From Lachnospiraceae bacterium (GTDB lineage: Bacteria > Bacillota > Clostridia > Lachnospirales > Lachnospiraceae), in assembly GCA_016283775.1 (NCBI GenBank), contig JAEENL010000055.1, positions 1 to 37,952 of the forward strand: 37,952 bases of DNA, written 5' to 3'. How positions within the stretch are numbered: the first letter of the stretch is position 1; each line of letters begins with the position of its first letter. The translations under genes and the position numbers were made by a program. Shown here in pieces: positions 7,572 through 15,086 of this stretch. The notes under the pieces are model-generated. The model worked only from the letters and a program-made list of their open reading frames with translations. It was not told where the DNA came from and ran no database searches.

Positions 7572-8717
7572 TTATTCCTCGGCAAAATCGGTGTCCATCG
7601 CAGCCTGTATGTCATAATCCGGGAATGCCTTTCTGACAGCCTCGACCACCTCAAAATACACGGCTTTGCGGTCTTTTGCGGTAAGGCTTATGACCACATC
7701 AAAACGCATGATCTTTTTTGCTTTGTTGAGGTAAAAGCCGTGCATCTGCCTTACGTACTTATGTGAAAGGACGATCTCGGAGGCTTTCTTCTTTGCGGCA
7801 ACGACCTCCTCATCCTTTGAATTCAGTGAATAAACGCCAATGGCAGTGAGTATCACATTGTTCTCTGCGAGCACCTTTTCCGTGATATCGCGGAGAAGCT
7901 GGTCCAGGCGGTCCGCCGTGTAATTGTCGGGCACCTCGATATGAACCGAGCCGTTCCATGCATCGGGACCGTAGTTGTGGAGCACCAGATCGTAGGCTCC
8001 CTGTACATCGGGGAAGCTTGTAACTGTCTGCCTTATCCCTTTTACGACCTCTATGTCGTTACGCTCTCCGAGGATGCTTGAAACAGTATCGCGAAGCATC
8101 TCGAAGCCGGATTTTATGATAACGATCGAGATCAGCGCGCCGAGCCATGCTTCAAGAGATATACCGAAGATCAGGAATACTGCGGCCGCAACGAGCGTTG
8201 ATGCCGAGATAACCGAATCCATGAGCGCATCTTTTCCGGAGTTCACAAGGGAATCGGAATTTACCTGTGTCCCGATCTTTTTGACATAGGTTCCGAGAAC
8301 GATCTTTACCACCACCGCAACACCTACGATGATGAGCGACGGCGCATTGTAGTCAGGCGTTTCTGGATGTATTATCTGTTTAACCGATGCCACAAGAGAA
8401 GTGAAACCCGCATACAGCACGATCCAGGAGATGACCATTGCGCTTAAATATTCCACGCGCCCATAGCCAAAGGGATGCTTTTTGTCAGGTTCACGCCCCG
8501 CAAGCTTTGTGCCGACTATCGTGATCACAGAGCTTCCCGCATCGGAGATATTGTTCACGGCGTCGAGGAGTATCGCGATGGAATTTGTAACAAGGCCTAC
8601 AAACGCCTTAAATGCCGCAAGAAAGACATTCGCCACGATGCCGATGATGCCTGTCCTTACTATCGTCTTTTCACGTGATATCTCACTCTCGCACTTTTTC
8701 GTAAAAACTTTCCCCAT
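7572..8717 (-). CDS. Cation diffusion facilitator, probable manganese-type
   Basis: Proton-coupled divalent metal exporter in the cytoplasmic membrane. About 381 residues with six transmembrane helices and a long C-terminal cytoplasmic region (two successive stretches of dimerisation-domain type). The TM2 metal motif reads N-x-x-x-D (NNISD) and TM5 reads D-x-x-x-D (DALMD). The N-D-D-D combination resembles manganese exporters of the MntE type rather than the H-D-H-D zinc type. I choose the ATG at 8717 (MGKVFTKK) because AAGGATG precedes it and the longer frame would run into the yccF gene. It follows yccF by 16 bp and probably shares its promoter. Metal specificity is inferred from motifs only. 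Confidence 0.92.
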   Translation of the reverse strand: MGKVFTKKCESEISREKTIVRTGIIGIVANVFLAAFKAFVGLVTNSIAILLDAVNNISDAGSSVITIVGTKLAGREPDKKHPFGYGRVEYLSAMVISWIVLYAGFTSLVASVKQIIHPETPDYNAPSLIIVGVAVVVKIVLGTYVKKIGTQVNSDSLVNSGKDALMDSVISASTLVAAAVFLIFGISLEAWLGALISIVIIKSGFEMLRDTVSSILGERNDIEVVKGIRQTVTSFPDVQGAYDLVLHNYGPDAWNGSVHIEVPDNYTADRLDQLLRDITEKVLAENNVILTAIGVYSLNSKDEEVVAAKKKASEIVLSHKYVRQMHGFYLNKAKKIMRFDVVISLTAKDRKAVYFEVVEAVRKAFPDYDIQAAMDTDFAEE

Positions 8718-8733
8718 TTTAAGCCCATCCTTA

Positions 8734-9108
8734 TCACAGATAATGCTTGCGGACCACCTTAGCTCCAAACGGAGCAAGTGACAGCTTTGCGATCTTGAAA
8801 AACTGTTTCCCGAACGGAATACCGACTATGGTGATGCAGAGAATGCATCCGAGCAGGAAATTACCTATCGCGAGCTCAAGTCCGGAAACAAGGAACCAGA
8901 TGACATTCACAATGAACGACACTCCGCCGCCATCATATTCGACCTCTTTTCCGAAGGGGTTGAAAGAAATGGACGAAAGTTTAAAGCACTGCACTCCGAT
9001 GGGAACACCCACGATGGTGACGCACCACAGGATCCCCGCAAGGAGCCAGCCAAGCGCGCTGAAAAAGCCTCCGCAGATTATCCAGATTATGTTTCCCAAT
9101 ATCCTCAT
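8734..9108 (-). CDS. yccF: YccF domain membrane protein
   Basis: A 124-residue protein made of two similar halves of about 55 residues, each with a hydrophobic segment ending in V-T/I-I-V-G-V/I-P-x-G-x-Q (residues about 30-40 and 90-100) and a following S/L-x-x-P-F-G-K/A motif. This duplicated pattern is the YccF family, an inner-membrane protein of unknown role. AGGAGGCAGGT precedes the ATG, with a good promoter further upstream. It is first in a two-gene unit with the manganese-type CDF transporter. Confidence 0.93.
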   Translation of the reverse strand: MRILGNIIWIICGGFFSALGWLLAGILWCVTIVGVPIGVQCFKLSSISFNPFGKEVEYDGGGVSFIVNVIWFLVSGLELAIGNFLLGCILCITIVGIPFGKQFFKIAKLSLAPFGAKVVRKHYL

Positions 9109-9147
9109 ACCTGCCTCCTGTAAGTCCGAATTCTTACTTCACTGCTG

Positions 9148-9176
9148 ATTATACATCCCAAAAGATGGCATTACAA
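9148..9176 (-). promoter_or_regulatory. yccF-CDF promoter
   Basis: TTGTAA (9171-9176) and TATAAT (9148-9153) on the minus strand with 17 bp spacing, about 40 bp upstream of the yccF ATG. Confidence 0.75.
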
Positions 9177-9215
9177 TCGTTTTCTTTCCGATGGTGCGCC
9201 TTTTCCGAAGGCCGG

Positions 9216-9689
9216 TCACACTATGTCTGAGACCTTGCACCCCGCGACCGCGATGAGGTCCGACGGCGCTATCTCTATCTGGAACCCCACTTTTCCCGCG
9301 CTCACGAACATACGTTCAAACTGCGGCGCAGTCTCATGGATAAAGGTCGGAAACTGTTTTTTCATGCCTATCGGAGAACAGCCTCCGTGTACATATCCGG
9401 TGAGCGGTAGCAGCTCTTTTTGTTTTATCATCGCAACAGCCTTCTCGCCCGCTGCCTTTGCTGCCTTTTTAAGGTCAAGTTCCTCTTTCACGGGGACCAC
9501 AAAAACATAATATGCCCCACTCTTTCCTTGAGTCACCAGCGTTTTGAATACCTTTTCGGGGTCCTCCCCGAGGATCCCCGCGATCTCCTCTCCGGTCATG
9601 GTCGCATCGGGTTCATAGGAATGGCTCTCGTACGGGATCTTTTTCCCGTCGAGAACTCGCATGACATTTGTCTTATCCTCTTTTTTCAT
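9216..9689 (-). CDS. ybaK: Cys-tRNA(Pro)/Cys-tRNA(Cys) deacylase, YbaK family
   Basis: Trans-editing enzyme that hydrolyses cysteine (and some other amino acids) from mischarged tRNA(Pro). The 157 residues match YbaK/EbsC size. Visible family features are the early T-x-V-M-R-x-L-D segment, FKTLVTQG, the lysine-rich DLKKAAKAAGEK, and the GYVHGGCSPIGMKK motif with the conserved Gly-Gly-x-Ser-Pro-x-Gly. A terminal IEIAPSDLIAVAGCKVSDI completes the fold. AAAGG lies nine bases before the ATG. It is 30 bp downstream of the zinc-type CDF gene and likely cotranscribed with it. Confidence 0.95.
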   Translation of the reverse strand: MKKEDKTNVMRVLDGKKIPYESHSYEPDATMTGEEIAGILGEDPEKVFKTLVTQGKSGAYYVFVVPVKEELDLKKAAKAAGEKAVAMIKQKELLPLTGYVHGGCSPIGMKKQFPTFIHETAPQFERMFVSAGKVGFQIEIAPSDLIAVAGCKVSDIV

Positions 9690-9719
9690 CCCATTTTACC
9701 TTTATTTCATCAAGTTCCG

Positions 9720-10598
9720 TCACATTGTCGTGATATCGGGGTTTACGTGTATCATGACATGTTTGATGTTTGGAAATTCTTTTTCAAGTCCGTCATGGAC
9801 CGCTTCCGCGATATTGTGCGCTTCCAAAAGAGACATGTCGTGTTTTACCGCTATCTCAAGGTCCACATAGACCTTGTTGCTGAACTGCCTGGTGCGGAGC
9901 AGATCGATGCGCACCACTCCGGGCTGCGCCTGCGTAAAAGTCCTGATATTCTGCTCCATCGCGTCGTCACAGGATGTGTCGAGCATCTTGTTCACGGCAT
10001 CTTTTGCTATGTCAAATGCAACCTTGAGGATCAAAATGCAGATAAGAAGGCTTGCTATCGGGTCCATGATGGGGAACCCAAGCTTTGCCATGCCGATACC
10101 GATGAACGAACCTACAGAAGAAATGGCGTCGGTGCGGTGATGCCACGCGTCTGCCTTAAACGCCGCCGAGTCCAGCTTTTTTGCATAGTACATGGTGTAC
10201 CAGAACATTGCTTCTTTTACGACTATCGAAACTACAGCCGCGATCAGCGGGAGCATGGTGGGCACCTTTATCTCGTCTCTGTGAAAAATGAGGCTGTTAA
10301 GCCCGCCGTAGCCTATCCCGATGCCCGTGCCCGCAAGGATCAGGCCCAGAATGAGCGAAGACACGCATTCAAAGCGTTCATGGCCGTAAGGATGTTTTTC
10401 GTCCTCCGCCTGTTGTGAGAGTTTTACACCGAGAGTCGCGATGAACGTGGCAAACACATCAGACAGCGAATGTACAGCATCGCTCATCATAGCGCCGGAA
10501 TTTCCGAATATACCGGCAAACAGCTTAAAAGCGGCAAGCGCCACATTGCCAAATATGCCTGTATTTGAAAGTTTTTTCACGATCCTGTTCTGGTCCAT
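9720..10598 (-). CDS. Cation diffusion facilitator, probable zinc-type
   Basis: Second CDF exporter in the window, 292 residues, six helices and one short C-terminal dimerisation domain (AEAVHDGLEKEFPNIKHVMIHVNP). The metal sites read H-x-x-x-D in TM2 (HSLSD) and H-x-x-x-D in TM5 (HHRTD), the H-D-H-D set typical of zinc (and cobalt) transporters, unlike the N-D-D-D set of the other CDF at 7572-8717. Two ATGs are close; I prefer the second (10598) because GGGAGG lies seven bases before it and only one base before the first. The promoter carries a perfect palindrome between -35 and -10, suggesting metal-dependent repression. Confidence 0.93.
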   Translation of the reverse strand: MDQNRIVKKLSNTGIFGNVALAAFKLFAGIFGNSGAMMSDAVHSLSDVFATFIATLGVKLSQQAEDEKHPYGHERFECVSSLILGLILAGTGIGIGYGGLNSLIFHRDEIKVPTMLPLIAAVVSIVVKEAMFWYTMYYAKKLDSAAFKADAWHHRTDAISSVGSFIGIGMAKLGFPIMDPIASLLICILILKVAFDIAKDAVNKMLDTSCDDAMEQNIRTFTQAQPGVVRIDLLRTRQFSNKVYVDLEIAVKHDMSLLEAHNIAEAVHDGLEKEFPNIKHVMIHVNPDITTM

Positions 10599-10698
10599 AG
10601 TCATACCTCCCGAAAGCCAAGGGCTTTAATCATGACATCCGACCGTATATAAAAAAACACACCACGGACACGCGTCTGCCTCGTAGATGGGTAAAGTC

Positions 10699-10728
10699 AT
10701 ATTAGCACAGTAACGGGCCCGTTGTCAA
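10699..10728 (-). promoter_or_regulatory. Zinc-type CDF promoter with palindromic operator
   Basis: TTGACA (10723-10728) and TAATAT (10699-10704) on the minus strand, 18 bp apart. The spacer holds the perfect 12-bp palindrome AACGGGCCCGTT (10712-10723). The leader of about 90 bases has a small hairpin (AAAGCC-CTT-GGCTTT, 10613-10627) just before the ribosome site. Confidence 0.65.
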
Positions 10729-10773
10729 TGCGCCCGGCTGTCTTTACAGAACTGTATGTGCATTTTTCCGATT

Positions 10774-10830
10774 TCAATCTACTGTTGATTTTTCTGTGAT
10801 TTTATGATATATTATCAATCGTAAGTTGAT
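10774..10830 (+). promoter_or_regulatory. Promoter flanked by two identical-type operators of the S24 repressor
   Basis: TTGATT (10785-10790) and TATATT (10808-10813) are separated by 17 bp. Two copies of TCAATC-N4-GTTGAT lie at 10774-10789 and 10815-10830: the first overlaps -35 and the second sits just past -10 at the transcription start. Their starts are 41 bp apart, about four helical turns, on the same DNA face. Both carry the inverted arms TCAA/TTGA. Confidence 0.75.
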
Positions 10831-10891
10831 TAGATACGGTCTCCACAGGATCGTCAGGGTAAAAGAACACAAGGCACAAAGAGGGAAAAAT

Positions 10892-11593
10892 ATGAAACAG
10901 ATAGGAGAGGTAATAGCCTTGCGTCGCAAGGACAGGAAGCTGTCGCAAAAGGATATCGCAAATCTTCTCGCAGACAAGGGCATAGCCATATCAAACGCCG
11001 GGATAAGCGCCTGGGAAAAGGGCAGCAGCAAAATGACCGCCGAAGCTCTGCTGGCGCTTTGCGAGATTTTACAGATCAACGATATCTATACGGAGTTCAT
11101 CGGAGAAAATCCTGCGGATCCTTTCAGGAATCTCAACGAAGAAGGCAGGAGCAAAGCGCTTGATTATATCGGCCTTTTGGAAAAATCTCACGAGTATGAG
11201 ACCGTTCCCTCCGCTGTCACGGATATCACGCCGCGGATCATGCGCATCGCCATACCGCGTGCTTCGGCCGGCACGGGAAATTTCCTCGATGATGAAAACT
11301 TCGAGGAAGCCGAGATCTACGCACCCGTTCCGGCAAAGGCCGACTTTGGAGTCTATGTTGACGGCGACAGCATGGAGCCCAGGCTCAAAGACGGTGAGCT
11401 TGTATGGATCGAACAGACCGAATCTCTCGAGCCGGGAGACATAGGCCTCTTCTTCCTTGACGGCAGGACCTACATCAAAAAGTACGTCGTGAACAAAAAC
11501 GGCACCTTCCTTGTCTCACTCAACGCAGATTACCGGCCGATCGAGGTCGGAGAATTCAGCAGCTTCAGGATATTCGGCAGGCTCACGGTCTGA
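10892..11593 (+). CDS. LexA-like repressor: XRE helix-turn-helix fused to S24 self-cleaving peptidase
   Basis: A 233-residue repressor. Residues 1-65 are an XRE/HTH_3 DNA-binding domain (LSQKDIANLL, ISNAGISAWEKG). Residues about 118-233 are an S24 LexA/UmuD/CI peptidase with the self-cleavage Ala126-Gly127 bond, nucleophile Ser160 (DGDSMEP) and general base Lys196 (TYIKK). Known family behaviour is RecA-filament-stimulated autocleavage after DNA damage, which releases repression. The start at 10892 has GAGGG upstream; the longer frame lacks a ribosome site and would begin inside an operator. It is the first gene of a four-gene operon for lesion bypass and its promoter carries two matching operators, so autoregulation and damage induction are likely. 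Confidence 0.93.
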   Translation: MKQIGEVIALRRKDRKLSQKDIANLLADKGIAISNAGISAWEKGSSKMTAEALLALCEILQINDIYTEFIGENPADPFRNLNEEGRSKALDYIGLLEKSHEYETVPSAVTDITPRIMRIAIPRASAGTGNFLDDENFEEAEIYAPVPAKADFGVYVDGDSMEPRLKDGELVWIEQTESLEPGDIGLFFLDGRTYIKKYVVNKNGTFLVSLNADYRPIEVGEFSSFRIFGRLTV

Positions 11594-11635
11594 CACTGTC
11601 CGGACATCCGTACCGCTGCGGGCTGCACGGATGAT

Positions 11636-13069
11636 ATGGACAATATTCCCGAATACACGGACGCTGCCGTGTCCAAACATACATACATCGCCATAGACAT
11701 GAAGAGCTTTTATGCCTCTGTGGAATGTGTCGCAAGAGGTCTGAATCCTCTTAAGGCAAACCTTCTTGTCGCGGACGCGTCAAGGTCGGACCAGACCATA
11801 TGCCTCGCGGTGTCTCCGGCGCTGAAAGCGATAGGTGTGCCTTCACGTCCGCGGCTTTTTGAAGCCAAGCGCGCCATCGACAGATATGAACGGGAACACC
11901 ATACCAAAATACGCTACATCACCGCCTGTCCGAGAATGGCCAGATATGAAGAGGTCTCCGCGGACATATACGCAACTTATCTTAAATATGTCTCTTCGGA
12001 AGATGTCCACGTATACAGCATCGATGAATGCTTTATCGACTGTACGCCCTATCTGCATCTCTACAGAGACATCGCAGAAAAGTCGGGACAGTCTCCTGCG
12101 CACGCCATGGCGCTCATCATGATAAGGGATGTCTTAAGTTCCACGGGCATCACCGCGACCGTCGGGATAGGAACAAATCTGTATCTCGCAAAGGTCGCCA
12201 TGGATATAGTGGCAAAGAAGTCGCCCGCAGACAAAGACGGAGTCCGCATTGCCGCGCTGAACGAAGACTCTTACCGGCGTCTTCTGTGGGATCACAGGCC
12301 GCTCACGGATTTCTGGCAGATAGGTTCCGGCAAAGCAAGACGGCTTGAGACCAATCAGATGTTTACCATGGGAGATATTGCCGAGCGCACCCAGTGGGAT
12401 GAAGAATGGTTCTATAAAACCTTCGGCATAGACGCCGAGATCCTCATTGACCACGCCTGGGGGATAGAGCCCGTCACCATGTACGACATAAAGCACTACA
12501 AGAGCGACAACCACTCGCTTTCAAACGGCCAGGTACTTCCGCGTCCTTACAAATACGAAGAAGCCTGCACCGTTTTTGAAGAGATGATCGATGTCCTCTG
12601 CTGTGACATGTACAAAAAGAACCTTGTCTCATCGCGTTTCACCTGGTGGGTGAGCTATGACTACAAAAGCCTGGAATATTTTCCCGAATATAACGGCCGT
12701 CTTTCCATCGACTGGTACGGAAGACTGCACCCGGCCCATTCCAACGGCACCGTGAGATGCAGCGCAGTAACGAACAATCCCCGGCAGATCACGGACCTCC
12801 TCATGCGCGACATAAGAAAAAAAAGTGACCACCGTATCCTGTTCAGAAGGCTCGGAGTCTGCGCCTGCGATGTCACAAATGACGACGGTGTATACCAGCT
12901 GGACCTTTTTACCGATTATGACCGGCTTGACAAGGAAAAACGCCTTCACGCCGCTCTCCTTGATGTGCGCACCCGATACGGCGCAAACGCTCTGATAAAA
13001 GGGCTCAATCTTCTTGAAGGAGCCACGACCATAGAGAGGAACAGGCAGATAGGAGGTCATAAAGCATGA
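11636..13069 (+). CDS. Y-family translesion DNA polymerase (UmuC-like)
   Basis: A 477-residue error-prone polymerase. The catalytic palm shows IDMKSFYASVEC (residues 19-30, first metal Asp) and YSIDECFIDCT (Asp and Glu of the active site). ATVGIGTNLYLAKVAMD and the helix-hairpin-helix region around QIGSGKARRL follow, and the C-terminal third is a little-finger domain of UmuC type. A beta-clamp binding motif QLDLF is at residues 421-425. The ribosome site is weak (GGATGAT directly before the ATG). It follows the S24 repressor by 42 bp and overlaps the next small gene by 4 bases. No separate UmuD is seen; the repressor supplies the only S24 domain. Confidence 0.94.
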   Translation: MDNIPEYTDAAVSKHTYIAIDMKSFYASVECVARGLNPLKANLLVADASRSDQTICLAVSPALKAIGVPSRPRLFEAKRAIDRYEREHHTKIRYITACPRMARYEEVSADIYATYLKYVSSEDVHVYSIDECFIDCTPYLHLYRDIAEKSGQSPAHAMALIMIRDVLSSTGITATVGIGTNLYLAKVAMDIVAKKSPADKDGVRIAALNEDSYRRLLWDHRPLTDFWQIGSGKARRLETNQMFTMGDIAERTQWDEEWFYKTFGIDAEILIDHAWGIEPVTMYDIKHYKSDNHSLSNGQVLPRPYKYEEACTVFEEMIDVLCCDMYKKNLVSSRFTWWVSYDYKSLEYFPEYNGRLSIDWYGRLHPAHSNGTVRCSAVTNNPRQITDLLMRDIRKKSDHRILFRRLGVCACDVTNDDGVYQLDLFTDYDRLDKEKRLHAALLDVRTRYGANALIKGLNLLEGATTIERNRQIGGHKA

Positions 13070-13299
13070 ACTTCAAATATCGTTCCGTTTACGAAAAAGG
13101 AAAGCCGGCACATGGAAAGAATGACGATTTTTACATAAAACACCCGCCCATGGACCGCGCAAAGCGAGCCAAGATATTCAGCCCGTTCGACGCGCTGAAG
13201 GGCTTTGGCGAAGCCATCGCTTCAAAGGAAGCTCCGGGAGGTGTCCCGCCCGAGGATCATACGGATGAAGAAACCTGCTTTGGGACAGACACACCCTGA
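13066..13299 (+). CDS. Small YolD-like protein between polymerase and abasic-site protein
   Basis: A 77-residue, highly charged protein without membrane segments. The centre (about residues 27-54: MDRAKRAKIF, SPFDALKGFGEAIASKE) recalls the R-G-x-x-K-W-x-P-F-x-S/A-L core of YolD-like proteins, which in Bacillus are encoded beside UvrX/YqjW Y-family polymerases. The ATG overlaps the polymerase stop (ATGA) and AGGAGGTCATAAAGC is upstream, so it is translated with the polymerase. A role as polymerase accessory or clamp adaptor is inference from position and the weak motif match. Confidence 0.8.
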   Translation: MNFKYRSVYEKGKPAHGKNDDFYIKHPPMDRAKRAKIFSPFDALKGFGEAIASKEAPGGVPPEDHTDEETCFGTDTP

Positions 13300-13310
13300 A
13301 AGGAGTGAAA

Positions 13311-13934
13311 ATGTGCTGCAGATACTGTCTTGAAAAAGACCTACCCGAATTAAAAGATATGTTTGATGCGGCTGCGCGTTCGGCTCTCGCCGAAAGGTTC
13401 ACGGACACGCACGGAAGGCCGTTCATGACCCATGGGGAAATACGTCCCACTGACATAGTCCCCGTAATAGCCCCGGATTCCGGAGGAGCAAAAAAAGTCT
13501 TCCCGATGCAATGGGGTTTTCTCGCAAAAGACAACAAGCGCACCCTGTTCAACGCCAGGGTGGAGACCGCTGCCACGAAGCCCGCGTTCAGGGATGCCTG
13601 GAAATCTCACAGATGCATAATCCCCGCATCCTACTACTTCGAGTGGGAGCACTTCACCTCCCCCGACGGCACTGTAAAAACCGGCGATAAATATGCCATA
13701 CAGCCTGCAGGCTATACCGTGACCTGGCTGTGCGGTCTCTACAGGATAGAGGACGGATACCCCGTATTTGTCGTGCTCACAAAAGAGCCTACTGTTGAAC
13801 TCAAGCGCATACACGACCGCATGCCGCTGATACTTCCCGGTGACAAGATAAACGAATGGATCACTCCCTCCTCAATACCGGAAGAAGTGATCCCTTACGC
13901 ACTTAATGACATGATCATCGAAAAAGCCGACTGA
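13311..13934 (+). CDS. yedK: SOS response-associated peptidase (HMCES/YedK family)
   Basis: Forms a covalent thiazolidine DNA-protein crosslink with abasic sites in single-stranded DNA, shielding them from breakage. The start at 13311 is fixed by chemistry: ATG is followed directly by TGC, giving the obligatory Cys2, and AAGGAG lies 5-6 bases upstream; the in-frame GTG at 13305 would bury this Cys. The catalytic set is visible: Cys2, Asn81 (LFNAR), Glu111 (YYFEW) and His168 (RIHDRMP). At 207 residues it matches the family. Last gene of the S24 repressor/polymerase operon, so expression is probably damage-induced together with the translesion polymerase. Confidence 0.95.
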   Translation: MCCRYCLEKDLPELKDMFDAAARSALAERFTDTHGRPFMTHGEIRPTDIVPVIAPDSGGAKKVFPMQWGFLAKDNKRTLFNARVETAATKPAFRDAWKSHRCIIPASYYFEWEHFTSPDGTVKTGDKYAIQPAGYTVTWLCGLYRIEDGYPVFVVLTKEPTVELKRIHDRMPLILPGDKINEWITPSSIPEEVIPYALNDMIIEKAD

Positions 13935-13958
13935 CCCGTCCATGTTCTGTTTTCATGA

Positions 13959-14390
13959 TCAGCCCAGAAACTTATAAAGGAGCCTGTACAATTCCACCGC
14001 TTCCTGTTCGCTTAAAGATACATGTGATGATGCAGCCATCTTCATCGGTATGTCCTTGCACTTTTCCTTAAGCTTGTTTCCTTCGGGAGTTATGCAGATG
14101 ACAGTGACCCTCTCATCTTCTTTTGAGCGTCCTCTTGTCACATATCCCGCCTGTTCGAGACGCTTAAGCACAGGTGTGAGTGTCCCCGCGTCAAGTCTCA
14201 GTATGCATCCGAGCTGCCCCACGTTTACGGTCTCCTTCTCCCACAGCACCATCAGGACAATGTACTGCGTATAGGTAAGTCCGAGTGGCTTAAGATATGG
14301 GGTATAATTTCCCACGATCTTACGCTCACAAGCATAGAGTGGAAAACACAACTGGTTTTTCAGAAGCAACTGTTCATATTCCTGAGACAT
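13959..14390 (-). CDS. ohrR: MarR-family regulator, OhrR-like peroxide sensor
   Basis: A 143-residue winged-helix repressor. The N-terminal QLCFPLYACERKI stretch carries the reactive Cys of the OhrR class, in which organic hydroperoxide oxidises this Cys and releases DNA. The remainder is typical MarR: LTYTQYIVLMVLWE, LDAGTLTPVLKRLEQAGYVTR (recognition helix) and the wing RSKEDERVTVICITPEG. I take the ATG at 14390, with GAGG eight bases upstream; the GTG at 14399 has no ribosome site. It is the last gene after glutathione peroxidase and the Pr6Pr-like protein, so it probably controls peroxide defence. A canonical OhrR box was not found nearby. Confidence 0.9.
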   Translation of the reverse strand: MSQEYEQLLLKNQLCFPLYACERKIVGNYTPYLKPLGLTYTQYIVLMVLWEKETVNVGQLGCILRLDAGTLTPVLKRLEQAGYVTRGRSKEDERVTVICITPEGNKLKEKCKDIPMKMAASSHVSLSEQEAVELYRLLYKFLG

Positions 14391-14405
14391 CTCACACACC
14401 TCACG

Positions 14406-15086
14406 TTATCGCTTATTTTTTCGTCCGATATCTGCTATCAGCAGATAGACGTACCCGACGATCACCAAAAATACAAGGAGCACCGCGATCCACCACGCAG
14501 TTCCCATATAGGGCATTTCCTTTGTAAAGCCGAAGGCTCCCGCAGGGCTTCCCCAGTTGAGGAAGAAATACGGATAATTCAGACCCATTGCGAAGTCCCA
14601 TTTTCTGACGTATCCGATCCCCGCGTATATGGCATAAAGTATCGGAGGAATTATAACATATATCACGTTTCTTTTCCTAATACCCGCGCCTGAAGCCACA
14701 ACAAAGAAATCAGCCACGGCGGCGACAGGTACCACAAGATGGGTAAGCGTATTCTGGATGTTCCAGGCATTTGCTCCAAGAGTGGGCGCAAGCACAAATC
14801 CAAACACCACTCCCGTCAGCGTGATCGCAACGGCTCCCACGAACTGTATGACATACCATGCCTCTCCCACTTTCCTGTCCTTAAGCATGAGGAAGCATCC
14901 TATCGCACTGATAAGCGCCACAGCAATGTTTGACTGAACGGTAAAGTACATAAAGACTTTTGTGCCGCCCATGAAGGAGTTCCTTCCCGCATATGCGCTC
15001 ATCGCGATCCCGATGACAGCGGACAATATAACGATCGTCTTTAATACAACACTTACGCATCTTCTGACTTTTGATCCTGAATTCAT
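14406..15086 (-). CDS. Pr6Pr-like integral membrane protein
   Basis: About 226 residues with six to seven hydrophobic helices. The YFTVQSNIAVALI segment, NTLTHLVVPVAAVADF and NYPYFFLNWG-S-P match the Pr6Pr (FAR-17a/AIG1-like) membrane family, whose activity in bacteria is not established. I place the start at the ATG overlapping the glutathione peroxidase stop (ATGA at 15083-15086) with AAAGGA upstream; the longer frame from 15110 lies inside the preceding gene. It sits between glutathione peroxidase and ohrR, which suggests a role in lipid or peroxide stress but does not prove it. Confidence 0.8.
   Translation of the reverse strand: MNSGSKVRRCVSVVLKTIVILSAVIGIAMSAYAGRNSFMGGTKVFMYFTVQSNIAVALISAIGCFLMLKDRKVGEAWYVIQFVGAVAITLTGVVFGFVLAPTLGANAWNIQNTLTHLVVPVAAVADFFVVASGAGIRKRNVIYVIIPPILYAIYAGIGYVRKWDFAMGLNYPYFFLNWGSPAGAFGFTKEMPYMGTAWWIAVLLVFLVIVGYVYLLIADIGRKNKR

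Noticed and set aside
9420-10418. 332-codon plus-strand frame opposite the zinc-type CDF gene
   Set aside because: His/Tyr/Cys-rich antisense product with no ribosome site; the CDF motifs on the other strand are unambiguous.
10599-10691. NiCo (czcD) riboswitch in the leader of the zinc-type CDF gene
   Set aside because: No recognisable four-way junction sequences; only a small hairpin near the ribosome site.
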